Shown here: positions 23,421 to 34,439 of the stretch, one piece after another
How positions within the stretch are numbered: position 1 is the stretch's first letter
Layout: the number at the start of each line of letters is the position of its first letter
From: Nymphaea colorata
Taxonomy: Eukaryota > Streptophyta > Magnoliopsida > Nymphaeales > Nymphaeaceae
Direction of reading: 5' to 3'
DNA: 64,000 bases
NCBI RefSeq assembly: GCF_008831285.2
Contig: NC_045147.1
Location: forward strand, 8,834,334 to 8,898,333
Notes under the pieces: model-generated
Seen by the model: only the letters and a program-made list of their open reading frames with translations
What the model was told of the DNA's origin: nothing
Databases searched by the model: none
Made by a program: the position numbers and the translations under genes

Positions 23421-23628
23421 GACAAAAAACGGTCAAAAAATTTTTTCTTGAAAAAATTTCCCTGCCTATCAAACTAGGCATTTTTTCCCCTTCAAAAAAG
23501 TTCCAGACCATCAAACATGGTCTGAAACAAGAAGAAGGGAATTTTACCCTTCTGACATTTTTCCATGGAGATTTTCCCCTAGAAAAAGTTCCCCCTCTAA
23601 AAAATCGGTGCCATCAAACTTGGCCTTA

Positions 23629-25963
23629 GGATGCACAAGATTAACGTTAAACTATTTCCCCTTAAAGATTTAGGATACCCACACCGCAGAAAAACCAGTC
23701 AAGGAAGTAGGGTTTATTGGTTTCTCTCAAAAGGAGTTTTTAGATTGTTGTAGGAATGATGACTTTTGTCTAGCCCTTGTAGCAAATATACTTTAATTGT
23801 CCCTTATGACGTTCCTGCAAGTGTTTATTTCCTCCTTTAGGATTTTTCTGACATCATGTTTGATGACCTTCCAAATGACATTCTTCCCTTGAAGTCTATA
23901 TAACATGCCATAGATTTTATCCTGGGGTCTAGTCTCCGCAATTTGCTTACCTATTGCTTGAACCCAATAGACAATGCAAAGATACAACGTTAGGTAGGAA
24001 AGGTATTGCGAAAAAGGTTCATTAGGGAACGTGTCGGTTTTTGTAGTACCTACTTTACTTATCCCTAAGAAGGATAGATCAAACACATGTGTGTCTATAG
24101 TAGGGCCCATAAAAAAATCATGAACAAGTACCATTTTTTCATCCTTATGCTAGATGACATGTTAACCAGTTAGCCGATTCTCATGTTTTTTCCAAAATTG
24201 ACCTTAAGAGTGACTATCATCAAATTTGTATTCGAAAAGGGGATGAATAAAAAATCATTTTCAAAGCCACACATGCACTTTACGAGTTGTTAGTGGTGTT
24301 TTTCGGGTTATCTAATGCACCTACCACATTTAAGCATGTCCAAACACCAGTTTTGTGACAATTCCCTGAAAAATTTGTGGTTGTATATTGTGACGATATT
24401 CTTGTTTATAGTTTCACAAAGTCTGCATATTTGATACATTTGAAACAAGTTTTAACAATTCTTAGAAAAGAAAAGCTTTTTGTTAATGATAAGAAGTGTG
24501 TTTTCTTGCCCCCCGGTCTTATTTTTTTGGGTTTTGTAGTTTTAGTAGATGGTGTAAAGCTTGACCCTTCAAAGGTCCAAGCAATCATAATTTGGCCAAC
24601 CCCGAAAATGGTAGGAGGAGCCTGATGTTTTCACAGGTTGGCTATCTTCTACTATCACTTTATTTGAAATGTATGCATAGGGGATAGTTTTGCGCCAAAA
24701 CCACCCGCCTATCGCTTTCTTTAGCAGTGAAACCCTTGACAACTAGCACAGTTACCTCTTATCACCTTGAGTTTTATGTCATTGTTCAGGCTCTTCGATA
24801 TTAGAAATATTACTTGATTTATAATGAATTTGTTTTTTATATTGATCATGAGATATTACGATTTTTAAATAGTCAAAAGAAGGTTGGTGTCTATCATGCC
24901 AAATAGATTGCCTTTTTGCAAGAATACTATTTTTCAATTAAGCACTAGGTAGGAGCTTTGAACAAGGTAGCTGATGTACTCAGTCACAAGGCTTATGTTC
25001 TTAGTGCCACAACCACCAGGTTGTGGGATTTGAAGTTGGCAAAGATTTGTACTCTATGAACTTAGGTTTCAAAAACTTTTTGAGAATCCTGTTTTTCTAA
25101 ACCATGCAAAGTGATTTTCAATTTTTCATTCATGATGGTTATTTCTTTTGTGGAAATAGGTTGTGTATTCATAATTCATTCTTTTAGCTCTTTTTTATAT
25201 TTGAGTTACATTCCAATGGTCTATCTGATCATTTTGGTCATGATAAAACAAGTTGCATTAGCGTCTGAATGATATCTTTGATAAAAAAATGTACGGTAAT
25301 GTATATCTTTTTGTCAAAAGTTATTGTGTGTGTTGGACTTGTAAGAGATAAAAATAGAATGTTGGACTGTATTTTCCATTTGCTGCCCCCGATCACCCAT
25401 GAGAGCATATGCCTATAGATTTCATGATAAGCTTACCCGATACTATTATAGGGTTTGATTCCATCTTTGTTGTAGCCAATCGTTTTTCCAAAATGACATT
25501 TTTCATCTCCTGCAAGTGTACAAGTGAAGTTTCTCTCATTGCATCCTACTATTTTAGAGGTGTGTTATATTTCCATAGTCTTTTATGGTCTATCACTTTA
25601 AATAGGGATACATGTGTCTTAGAACATTTTTGTCAGTCTTTGTGGGCTTTATTGAAAACAAAGTTGTAGTTTTGTAGCTCCTACAATCCTCAAACAAATG
25701 GGTAAGCTGAGGTGGTTAATCATAGTTTGGGGAATCTTTTGCATTGTCTTGCCATAAATCATGTCAAGATGTGGGATCTTATGTTGCCATAGGCCGAGTT
25801 TGCCTATAATAATTCTGTTAATAGAACAACTGATATAACTCTTTTCCAGATTGTCTATGGTAGAACTCCTGTGAATGTTGTTGATCTTGCTCTTACCCTT
25901 CAGGTTAGTTAGCCACCACTTGTCGTCAGTTCTATTGTTGAATATATGTAGGAAATTCATGCC
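23629..25963 (+). pseudogene. Old gypsy body, copy A part 2 (RT, RNase H, integrase remnants)
   Basis: RT remnants include LYELLVVFFGLSNAPTTFKH, VVVYCDDILVYS (family YFDDILVYS) and FLGFVVLVDGVKLDPSKVQA. RNase H/connection remnants lie at about 24.67-25.08 kb and integrase remnants at 25.4-25.96 kb (MPIDFMISLPDTIIGFDSIF). Many stops and frameshifts are present. After the shared GGAAATTCATGC at 25952-25963 the sequence departs from the corresponding part of copy C (36995) and passes into copy B. Confidence 0.7.
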
Positions 25964-28380
25964 TATCAGAATCAGATGATGGTGATTTTTAGCATACACA
26001 CAACCATCAAGCAGAGTACCACAAAGGCGTGACAGAGCATCAGATGATCCAACACCTATGGGCTCAAGAATGATTGCTTCGAGTTTATAGGTAGACTAGA
26101 TGCAAAGCTCTATTACAGTTGGCTGTAGTCAATAGAGCACTACTTCGATCTACATGAGGTGGTAGAGATGAAGAAGGTGGTGATTGTGGCTACACATCAG
26201 CATGACCTAGCACAGATATGATGGACCAAACTGCAAAAAGCATGAGAGTTGTAGGGAGAACAGAAGATCCATCCTTGAAAGGACATGAAGCAGTTGATGA
26301 GTGTCATGTTTGTTCCTTTTGATCATGTGCAACGAGCCTACCGCTAGTACATCCACTTGCATCAAGGGACTAGTTCTGTGCAGAAGTACATCAAGGATTT
26401 CCACTGGCTCTCCCTTCAAGTTTAGATCCATGAGACACCAAAACAACATATTGCCAAGTATGCCGCTAGACTTCGTCTTGTTATTTTTGATGAATTTGTT
26501 TGTGCTCATGTTACATCTTTAGATAAGCCAATCACATATGCGTTGAAGTGGAAGACAAGTTGAAGCGTCGTAGTGAGTGTCCAACTAAACCTATTGAGTC
26601 AAACAAGTCAGGTCCTTTAGTTAGGGAAACAAGCTCCTTAAAGCCTAGGGCAAATGTCTGAATGAAAGAGTCAAAACAAGAACGATAATGGTCATGCTTT
26701 TAACAACAATAGGTCCAAAACCCACAGCTCGAGTTCTAATACTAAGTGTTTCCACTGTGATGGGTCTGGTCATATTGTGTCCTTGTGTTCCACCATAATT
26801 AAGTCTACCAATTTAGTAGGACAAGAGCATGAAGAGAATGATCATGTGGACAATCCTAGTCACCAGGAGTAAGTTTCCTAAGGGAGACAGTGACTTCATA
26901 GAGTTTGATGGAAGTAATGTCAACAATTTGGTTTTTGTCAACTTTACCTTATCTACTCTACATGTTCTAGATAATAGCAAGTGGTTCCACAATGCCATAT
27001 TTTGTAGACATTGCAAGTGTGAGGGTCACATTTGTGGTGTTGTGACTGATAGTGGGGCATATAGGAATATGGTGTGAGATTCTCTGGTTGAACTTTTGAA
27101 CCTCAAGGTAGAAAAGCAACCACATCCTACAAAATGGCGTGGTTCAAGAAAGGAAACTAGTGTCCTATCTTGAATTGATGTGTAGTCAAGTTTTTGATGA
27201 GACCACACTATAAGGATAGTGTATGGTGTGATGTAGCTCCCATGGATGTGTGTCATGTGTTGTTAAGGATGCCTAAGCAACATGATAGAAAAACTATTCA
27301 TGACAGTCAAAGCAATCCATATATCTTTAAGATGCACAAGATTGACATTAAACTACTTCCCCTTAAAGATTTAGGATACCCGCACCATTGAAAAACCAGC
27401 CAAAGGAAGTAGGATTTATTGGTTTCTCTCAAAAGGAGCTTTTAGATTATTGTAGGAATAATGACTTTTGTCTAACCCTTGTAGCAAATATACTTTAATT
27501 GTCCCTCTTGACATTCTTGCAAGCGTTCATCTCTTCCTTCAGGATTTTGCTGACATCATGTCTAAAGACCTTCCAAATGGCATTCTTCCCTTGATGTCTA
27601 TAAAACATGCCATAGATTTCATCCTAGGGTATAGTCTCCCCAATTTGCTTACCTATCGTTTGAACTCAACACACAATGCAAAGATACAACATCAGCTAGG
27701 AGAGATATTGTGAAAAAGGTTCACTAGGGAAGGTTTCGGTCCTTTGTAGTACCTTCTCTACTTACCCCTAAGAAGGATAGATCAAGCACATGTGTGTCGA
27801 TAGTAGGGCCCATTAAAAAAATTCATGATGAAGTACCATGTTCTCATCCTTATGCAAGATGACATGTTTACCAGTTGGTTGGTTCTCATGTTTTTTCCAA
27901 GATTGACCTTACGAGTGGCTATAATCAAATTTGTATTCAGGAAAGGAATGAATAGAAAACCGTCTTTAAAGCCATGCATGGACTTTACGAGTTGTTAGTG
28001 GTGTCTTTCGGGTTATCTAATGCACCTAGCACATTTAAGCATGTCAGGACACAGGTTTCACGACAATTCCTTGAAAAAGTTGTGGTTGTATATTTTGATG
28101 ATATTCTTGTTTATAGTTTCACAAAGTTGACATATTTGGTACATTTGAATCAAGTTTTAACAATTCTTAGAAAAGAAAAATTTTTGTTAACAGTAAGAAG
28201 TATGCTTTCTTGTCCCACAGTCTTATTTTTTTGGGTTTTGTAGTTTTTGTAGATGGTGTAAAGGCTGACCCTTCAAATGTCCACGAAATCATAGTCTGGT
28301 CAACCCCGAAAATGGTAGGAGTAGCCCGAAGTTTTCACAGGTTGGCTATCTTCTACTATCACTTTATTCGAGATAAGAAA
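25964..28380 (+). pseudogene. Old gypsy body, copy B (gag to RT)
   Basis: Gag remnant begins near 26040 (FEFIGRLDAKLYYSWLQ, IEHYFDLHEVVEMKKVV), with zinc knuckle CFHCDGSGHIVSLC at about 26751-26793. RT follows: [48 protein letters not shown], then FHRLAIFYYHFIRDKKYQLL. It shares stop codons and a frame change with copy A. It breaks at about 28380-28440 where an A-rich stretch precedes the ATG1-derived insert. The missing RNase H and integrase are found at 35745-37265 (copy C). Confidence 0.7.
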
Positions 28381-28440
28381 TATCAGTTGCTTCCACAGAA
28401 AAAAAAAAAAAAACAAAAGGCTTCTGAAATTGAAAAACAA

Positions 28441-28995
28441 TAGGCTGACCAACCAGCATAGTTTTGGTTCATCAGATTAAGGGTCACCTATATCCCCTGG
28501 TTGAATGAGAATTGCCAGCTCAAACCATATGAAAAAATTTGTATGACAATGGTAGCCATGAATAACCAAAATATATAGATGAACAACACAGGGATAATCT
28601 CTTTTATTTGGATAAGACCACTTGGGAAAGGTTGCTCAAAAATCAAATCCTGGTACTTGGAAACAAAGTTTGTTCAAGCAATCTCACTTTGGAGCACCAG
28701 ACTGCCTCATACATGCTGAGGAAAAAATTTCTTAATAGACGAGTATAAGGTATCAAAGGTAAACTTCATCCTTGCAGTGATGTGAAGCCAAAATAATTGC
28801 AGTGAAACCATGAATGCAAATGGTAATAGACCCAATTATAGGATATTAAGGCCCTATCTGGCTAGGTCATCCTATAAGTTATGGCATCACATACAACAGC
28901 TTATACGTACATGTGTCCATTCAAACAGTATGCTTCTTAAAGCAGAGAGGCAAGGAATGCGTGGGGCTACCATGGCCCAGAAATAACCATAGCCT
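28441..28995 (-). other. Probable intron remnant of the ATG1-derived fragment
   Basis: This lies between copy B and the copia insertion and would directly continue the minus-strand intron that starts at 34439 once the copia is removed. No coding motif was recognised. The left boundary with copy B lies between about 28380 and 28440 near a 15-A run. Confidence 0.45.
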
Positions 28996-29492
28996 TGTAA
29001 ATCAGGCCCAAATTCGAGAAAACAAATGCTTCAAGAGATACACTCTTGAAGATCCCAACAACTTCAATAGATAATGCAAAGCCAAACCTCAAACTTGAGG
29101 AGAAGATACCAAATATATTAATCTCAAGAGAAGAATACACAAGAGAGGCCAAAAAGCCTTAAAAGAACAAAGGTCCCAAGTGCCCTATTTATAGAGGAAG
29201 TATATAAGAAAGGAGGAAGAAAAGAGGAAGAGGAAGTGGCTGTTGGGGCTCCCAACGGCTAGATTTCTAGCCGTTGGGAACTCCCAACAGCTACTTCCTT
29301 TCTTAATAAAAAAAGGAAAAGAAAAAGGTTTAGAAAAAGGCATGAAAAATAAAGACAAAATAAATACAAAAAGTCCTATGCATACACACATACATTTATA
29401 TATACAAATCATACATCAAACTGCTAGGAGTTTAAGATATATGATAGTAGATACAAAAACATGTATGTATACTTACATTATAAATTCTAACA
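28996..29492 (-). repeat. 3' LTR of the minus-strand copia
   Basis: TG...CA ends. The TATA box lies on the minus strand (TATAAATAGG, 29184-29193). Upstream of it is an inverted pair of CCCAACGGCTA motifs (29251-29261 plus, 29268-29278 minus). Confidence 0.92.
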
Positions 29493-29505
29493 CCCCCCCT
29501 CAAAC

Positions 29506-32109
29506 TTACGGTGTAATCACCGAAAGTTTGCCAAGAAGAAACTGGAATCTTGCGGAAGCTAGTGCTTTGGTGAAGAAATCTCCAAGTTGATATTCAGAAG
29601 GGACAAAAGATAGATCAATTGTTCGGCTAAGATATTCCTCTCTCACATAGTGACAATCCATTTCAATATGTTTTGTCCTTTCATGAAAAGTGTGATTGCT
29701 AGCAATATAGATGGCACTTTTGTTGTCGCAGCAGAGCTTGGTGGCTTCATTGAGGTCAATTCCAATGTCCTTCAATAAGCTTTTCAACCATACAATCTCC
29801 ATGGTGGTGGTAGCCATTGCACGATACTCTGCTTCAGTTGAAGATAAAGAGACTTTATGTTGTTTTTTGCATCTCCATGAAATGAGAGAGTCACCTAGAA
29901 AAACACAAAAACCGGTGGTGGAATGCCTATTATTAGGATCTCCACCCCAATCAGCATCAGTATAAGCAATCATATTCAAGTTTGATGAGGAAGATAGAAA
30001 AAGTCCCTTAGTGATAGTGTGTTTGACATATCGAACAATCCTCAATGCAGCTCCCATGTGTAATGAAGTGGGTCTTTGTTGAAACTGACTTATAACATGT
30101 ACAGCATGTGATATGTCAGGCCTTGTGATGGATAAATATGTGAGAGCTCCCACCAATTGACGAAAGGGGGTGGGATTTTCTAGAATTTCTCCATCATCAA
30201 TCTTCATCTTTACTCCTAAAGCTTCAGGAGTGTCCACTACCTTGTCATCAGTGATTCCTGATCTGCTTATAATGTTATTGGCAAACTTCATTTGTGAGAG
30301 CAAGTATCCTCTTCTACTATAAGCAACTTCAATACCAAGGAAATATGTTAGTTTACCCAAATCAGTCATTTCAAATTCATTCTTAAGGAAAATCTTTACC
30401 TGCATAATTCCGTTGGCATCATTACCTGTAATAATCATATCATCTACATATAAAAGCAACACAATTGTACCTATAGTTGTGTTTTTAACAAACATAGTTG
30501 TGTCAGAAAAACATGATTTAAAACCTTGTTTAAACATAACATTGCTAAACATATCAAACCAAGCTTTTGGAGCTTGTTTCAAACCATACAATGCCTTTCT
30601 GAGATAAAGAACTTTGCCTTTAGGTACATCTAGCCCAGGGGGTGAGTCCATGTATACCTCCTCATTTAAGTAACCATTCAAAAAAGCATTTTTGACATCC
30701 AATTGATATATGGACCATTGTTTAATAGAAGCAACAGCAATAAGAGCTCTAACAGAGGTCATACGAGCGACAGGGGCAAAAGTTTCTTCGTAATCAATCC
30801 CATATTCTTGGGCATATCCTTTGGCAACAAGTCTAGCTTTATACCTTTCAATAGATCCATCACTTCTAGTTTTGATTTTGTAAACCCACCTACATCCTAT
30901 TGTCTTTTTCCCGATAGGAAGAGACACAATGTCCCAAGTTTTATTGTCATCAAGGGCTTTAAGTTCATTGTTCATGGCTTCAACCCAAAGTGGGTTAGTT
31001 TTGGCTTCAACATAGGATGAAGGTTCATCAAGAGAGTGAATAGCTAATAAGCAAGCTCTATGTTTTAGAGAAAAAGACTCGTAGGAGACAAATTTTTGAG
31101 GTGGATGAATATCTCTTTCAGATCTCCTAAGAGTAGGTTGAGACTCTTGGATGTTTTGTTGAGACCTTCTCTCATAAACTATTACATCCCTTGGTGGTGG
31201 TCTATTAAAAGAAGTGCTATCAACCTCATTTAGAGCATCATCGTATGAAGAGTGCAAAACATCATCATCATCATTATCATAATCATCATCTTTTATCCAT
31301 AAAAAGGAATATTCATCTTCATGCTTGGGTTTATTTTCATTAAAACCATTTTCTTCTTCTAAAAAAATCACATTTCTAGAAACATAGACCTTATCTTTTT
31401 CAATATCATAGCATCTATATCCTTTTTGAGTTTCGGAATAGCCAATAAAGACACATTGAATAGCCCTAGATGAAAGTTTATCATTTTTGTCATTTAAAAT
31501 GTAACATTTGCAACCAAAGACTTTGAATCTTTTATAAATTGGCTCCAAATTAAAAAGTTTTTGAAAAGGTGAAATATTTTCTAAAATTTTAGAGGGCATT
31601 CTATTAATCAAGTAAATGGATGTAAGAATTGCTTCAGCCCAAAAATTTTTTGGAACATTTTTTGATATAAGGAGAGCTCTTGTTGTTTCAAGAATATGTC
31701 TATGTTTTCTTTCGGCGATTCCGTTTTGTTGGGGGGTTTTGGGACAAGACTTTTGGTGTATAACTCCCTTTTCCTTTAGGAATTCTTCGAATTCATTGGA
31801 AATGAATTCTCCTCCGGAATCACTTCTAAAAATTTTAAGGTTTGCATCAAATTGAGTTTTGATCATGTTGTAAAAGTTTTTGAAATTCAAAAAGACTTCC
31901 GATTTGCGTTTAAGAAAGTAAACCCAAGCATAACGAGAGTAATCATCTACAAAAATGACATAATAAAGTAAACCACCTTTAGACATAATAGGAGCGGGAC
32001 CCCATACATCCGAATGTACTAATTCAAAAGGTGCTTTTGCAACAAAATTTCTATTTTCAAAAAGTAAAGCCTTAATTTTGGCTTTAATACAATCATCACA
32101 TGAGATCAT
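29506..32109 (-). CDS. Pol: integrase, reverse transcriptase and RNase H of the minus-strand copia
   Basis: The 867-codon frame covers integrase core (HSDVWGPAPIMSKGG, VDDYSRYAWVYFLK, FRSDSGGEF, QQNGIAERKHRHI with the catalytic Glu), the linker (CVFIGYSETQKGYRCYD), RT (KTIGCRWVYKIKTRSDGS, DVKNAFLNGYL, YGLKQAPKAWFD, catalytic LLYVDDMIITG) and RNase H (YTDADWGGDPNNRHSTTGF, SSTEAEYRAM, KHIEMDCHYVRE), ending GKLSVITP-stop just before the polypurine tract. The ATG at 32109 is not a natural start: the same frame continues upstream across one TAA (32110-32112) into 32583. The natural product would be a polyprotein. Confidence 0.9.
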   Translation of the reverse strand: MISCDDCIKAKIKALLFENRNFVAKAPFELVHSDVWGPAPIMSKGGLLYYVIFVDDYSRYAWVYFLKRKSEVFLNFKNFYNMIKTQFDANLKIFRSDSGGEFISNEFEEFLKEKGVIHQKSCPKTPQQNGIAERKHRHILETTRALLISKNVPKNFWAEAILTSIYLINRMPSKILENISPFQKLFNLEPIYKRFKVFGCKCYILNDKNDKLSSRAIQCVFIGYSETQKGYRCYDIEKDKVYVSRNVIFLEEENGFNENKPKHEDEYSFLWIKDDDYDNDDDDVLHSSYDDALNEVDSTSFNRPPPRDVIVYERRSQQNIQESQPTLRRSERDIHPPQKFVSYESFSLKHRACLLAIHSLDEPSSYVEAKTNPLWVEAMNNELKALDDNKTWDIVSLPIGKKTIGCRWVYKIKTRSDGSIERYKARLVAKGYAQEYGIDYEETFAPVARMTSVRALIAVASIKQWSIYQLDVKNAFLNGYLNEEVYMDSPPGLDVPKGKVLYLRKALYGLKQAPKAWFDMFSNVMFKQGFKSCFSDTTMFVKNTTIGTIVLLLYVDDMIITGNDANGIMQVKIFLKNEFEMTDLGKLTYFLGIEVAYSRRGYLLSQMKFANNIISRSGITDDKVVDTPEALGVKMKIDDGEILENPTPFRQLVGALTYLSITRPDISHAVHVISQFQQRPTSLHMGAALRIVRYVKHTITKGLFLSSSSNLNMIAYTDADWGGDPNNRHSTTGFCVFLGDSLISWRCKKQHKVSLSSTEAEYRAMATTTMEIVWLKSLLKDIGIDLNEATKLCCDNKSAIYIASNHTFHERTKHIEMDCHYVREEYLSRTIDLSFVPSEYQLGDFFTKALASARFQFLLGKLSVITP

Positions 32110-32583
32110 TTATTTACATTTCTCTTCCAAAAAAGGGATACAAGACATTTTTCCTAAACTTGAATGTCCAAGTCTTTGATGCCAAATTTGGATGTCACTC
32201 TTCTTGACTACATTGCAAGTTGGGTTGGAAAGATCCAAATAATCAACATAGTAGAGATCATCTTTCCTAGAACCTTCCCCAATCGTCTTCTTGGAAAGAT
32301 GGTCCTGTATCAAAAATTTATTTTGTGAGAAGACAATATCACATCCATGATTTGTTATTTGAGAAACCGACAAGAGATTTAAGTTAAGTTTGGGAATGAA
32401 TCTAACTTTTGGTATTTTGAAAACTTTTGAATCAAAATTTTGATCAATATTCCCAACACATCTAATTTCAAGAGGAGTTCCATCGACGGTTTTAACAAAA
32501 GGGCACGATTCCTCCTTAGTGCATTCGGTAAGTAATGAACTACAAGGGTCATATGAAAAGAAGCTCCAGAACCAAGAATCCAA
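32110..32583 (-). pseudogene. Protease end and GAG-pre-integrase segment of the minus-strand copia
   Basis: It reads CSSLLTECTKEESCPFVKT, VDGTPLEI, then LNLNLLSVSQITNHGCDIVF and IWHQRLGHSSLGKMS, the HHCC pre-integrase region (HQRLGH and CDDCIKAK across the stop). A single in-frame TAA at 32110-32112 separates it from the pol frame. It is out of frame with gag because of a frameshift near 32560. Confidence 0.85.
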
Positions 32584-33593
32584 GAGTACTTACTTGAATA
32601 TGTAGATGCTATCGTTGCTCCGGAAGTTGGAGAAGTCCCTTTCCCTTTGAGTAGTGGTTGAAGAGCATCAATAAGCTTGTCTAGGTCAAATCGATTGCTT
32701 TCTTCATACATTGTCCCAGCCACACTTGTCTTTTTGTCAAATCTCCTCAATTTAAGACACCTAGGTTTAGTGTGTCCTTCTTCTTGACAATGGAAACATA
32801 TAATCTTCTTGTTGCCATTATTCTCATAATTTCGATTAAAATGAGGAGGTCTATAAGTTCTCATATGAGCGCCGGGTCTTGAAGTAGCAAGAACACTTTC
32901 ACTCTTTTCTTTACAAAAATTGAGTCTATTCTCCTCCATTTGAAGCTTGGCTATGGCTTCATTAATAGATGGCACCTTATGTCTATGAAGCAAGGAAGTT
33001 TTGACTCCATCATATTCCGGTCTAAGACCAAGAATGAATTTATAAAATTTTTCCCTTTGGATTTGTTTTTCCCTCACTCCAATGTCTCTTGGATCATACC
33101 ATTCGGGTTCAAATAGGGCAAGTTCGTCCCATAATTGCTCCATTTCTCCAACGTATTGCTTAATGGACTTATCCCCTTGTTGGAGACTTGCAATCTTCAT
33201 TTGAAGATTGCACATGTAAGCCACATTTTTCATAGTGTGGGTTTTCTTGAGGAAATCCCAAGCATCATGAGCACAATTATGTTTTACTATTTGGCCCATA
33301 GTTGTAGTATCAGCACAAGCAATAATCCAAGTGATAATCTTGTGATGTCCTATCTTCCACTCTTCCCATTTTCTCTCGTATTCACTCATGACCTTGTCTT
33401 TTTCCACTCCATCTAGTTCTTGGGCTTTACCATCTATGGTTTTGGTTAGGACTAATTGAGATTCACTTTTAGATCCATCAACAAGTCCCCATAAGCCTTT
33501 ACTTCTAATGAAATGTTCCATAGTTTTTGCCCAAGAAACATAGTTTGATGAAGTAAGTTTAGGGAGAGGAGTAGAAGAATTTCTTTCATCCAT
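32550..33593 (-). CDS. Gag and protease start of the minus-strand copia
   Basis: The likely start is ATG at 33593 (MDERNSSTPLPKLTSSNYVS). The copia gag domain follows (WAKTMEHFIRSKGLWGLVDG, TMKNVAYMCNLQMKIASLQQ), and a zinc knuckle CFHCQEEGHTKPRC. The protease reads SWILGSGASFHMT: the catalytic Asp of the usual LDSGA is Gly. The reading then shifts frame. An open frame continues to 32379 but is not retroviral after the shift. Confidence 0.85.
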
Positions 33594-33894
33594 AATGTGT
33601 ACCTTGTAGAGGAGACGTTGAGGTAGTGCTAGGATGAAAAACAGCCACAAAAAAAAGAAGCTTTTGATGTGCCAAAAACTGCTTCAATCTTCACCTCAAG
33701 GAAGCTTGATCCCGTCACAAATATCACCAAAAGAGGTCAGCAAACAAAACCCTCTTATGTTTGTGTTAAATCACAGCCGACAATACATCGAACACTTGGA
33801 ATGCTTCACAGCTCCAAAGAAAGAGTAATAGCTGAATCTTCAAGTCTTGAAAAAAAACAGCACGACAAAGAGCCACAACCTTTCTCTGATACCA

Positions 33895-34390
33895 TGTAAA
33901 TCAGGCCCAAATTCGAGAATACAAATGCTTCAAGAGATACACTCTTGAAGATCCCAACAACTTCAATAGATAATGCAAAGCCAAACCTCAAACTTGAGGA
34001 GAAGATACCAAATATATTAATCTCAAGAGAAGAATACACAAGAGAGGCCAAAAAGCCTTAAAAGAACAAAGGTCCCAAGTGCCCTATTTATAAAGGAAGT
34101 ATATAAGAAAGGAGGAAGAAAAGAGGAAGAGGAAGTGGCTGTTGGGGCTCCCAACGGCTAGATTTCTAGCCATTGGGAACTCCCAACAGCTACTTCCTTT
34201 CTTAATAAAAAAAGGAAAAGAAAAAGGTTTAGAAAAAGACATGAAAAATAAATACAAAAAGTTACAAAAAGTCCAATGCATACACACATACATTTATATA
34301 TACAAATCATACATCAAACTGCTAGGAGTTTAAGATATATGATAGTAGATACAAAAACATGTATGTATACTTACATTATAAATTCTAACA
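33895..34390 (-). repeat. 5' LTR of the minus-strand copia
   Basis: 496 bp, differing from the 3' LTR at a handful of sites. One AACGG-type motif has decayed to AATGG (34167-34177) while the other is intact (34150-34160). Confidence 0.92.
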
Positions 34391-34439
34391 AGCCTACTTG
34401 CAGTTTTGACACAAGAGAATATTTTAGAAGTTTACATAC

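Larger units (their letters stand above)
19944..23625. mobile_element. PIF/Harbinger-type DNA element carrying a host gene fragment (Pack-type)
   Basis: Terminal inverted repeats are GGCCACGTTTGATGGC on the left and GGCCAAGTTTGATGGC as the reverse complement of the right end. Both ends are flanked by TTA (19941-19943 and 23626-23628), the classical PIF/Harbinger target duplication. The homologous unoccupied site in copy B (near 27331, cttta then agatgcac) shows the insertion cleanly. The 3682-bp interior has no recognisable transposase or Myb-like ORF but carries exon-like segments, including a DmX-like WD40 fragment. Subterminal regions are rich in inverted ATCAAAC/GTTTGAT-type motifs. Confidence 0.8.
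28996..34390 (-). mobile_element. Ty1/copia retrotransposon (full length, minus strand) with AGCCT target duplication
   Basis: LTRs are 28996-29492 and 33895-34390, each TGTTAGAATTTATAATG...TGATTTACA in sense and about 98 percent identical by eye. The 5-bp duplication AGCCT is seen at 28991-28995 and 34391-34395. PBS follows the 5' LTR (plus-strand ctctgatacca, 33884-33894) and a polypurine tract (TTTGAGGGGGG) precedes the 3' LTR. Gag and Pol are present in three open stretches. It is inserted into an intron of the ATG1-derived fragment and belongs to the same family as the element at 50349-55835. Confidence 0.93.

Noticed and set aside
33634-33899. Plus-strand open frames between copia gag and LTR
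   Set aside because: This is the untranslated leader of the minus-strand copia read backwards.
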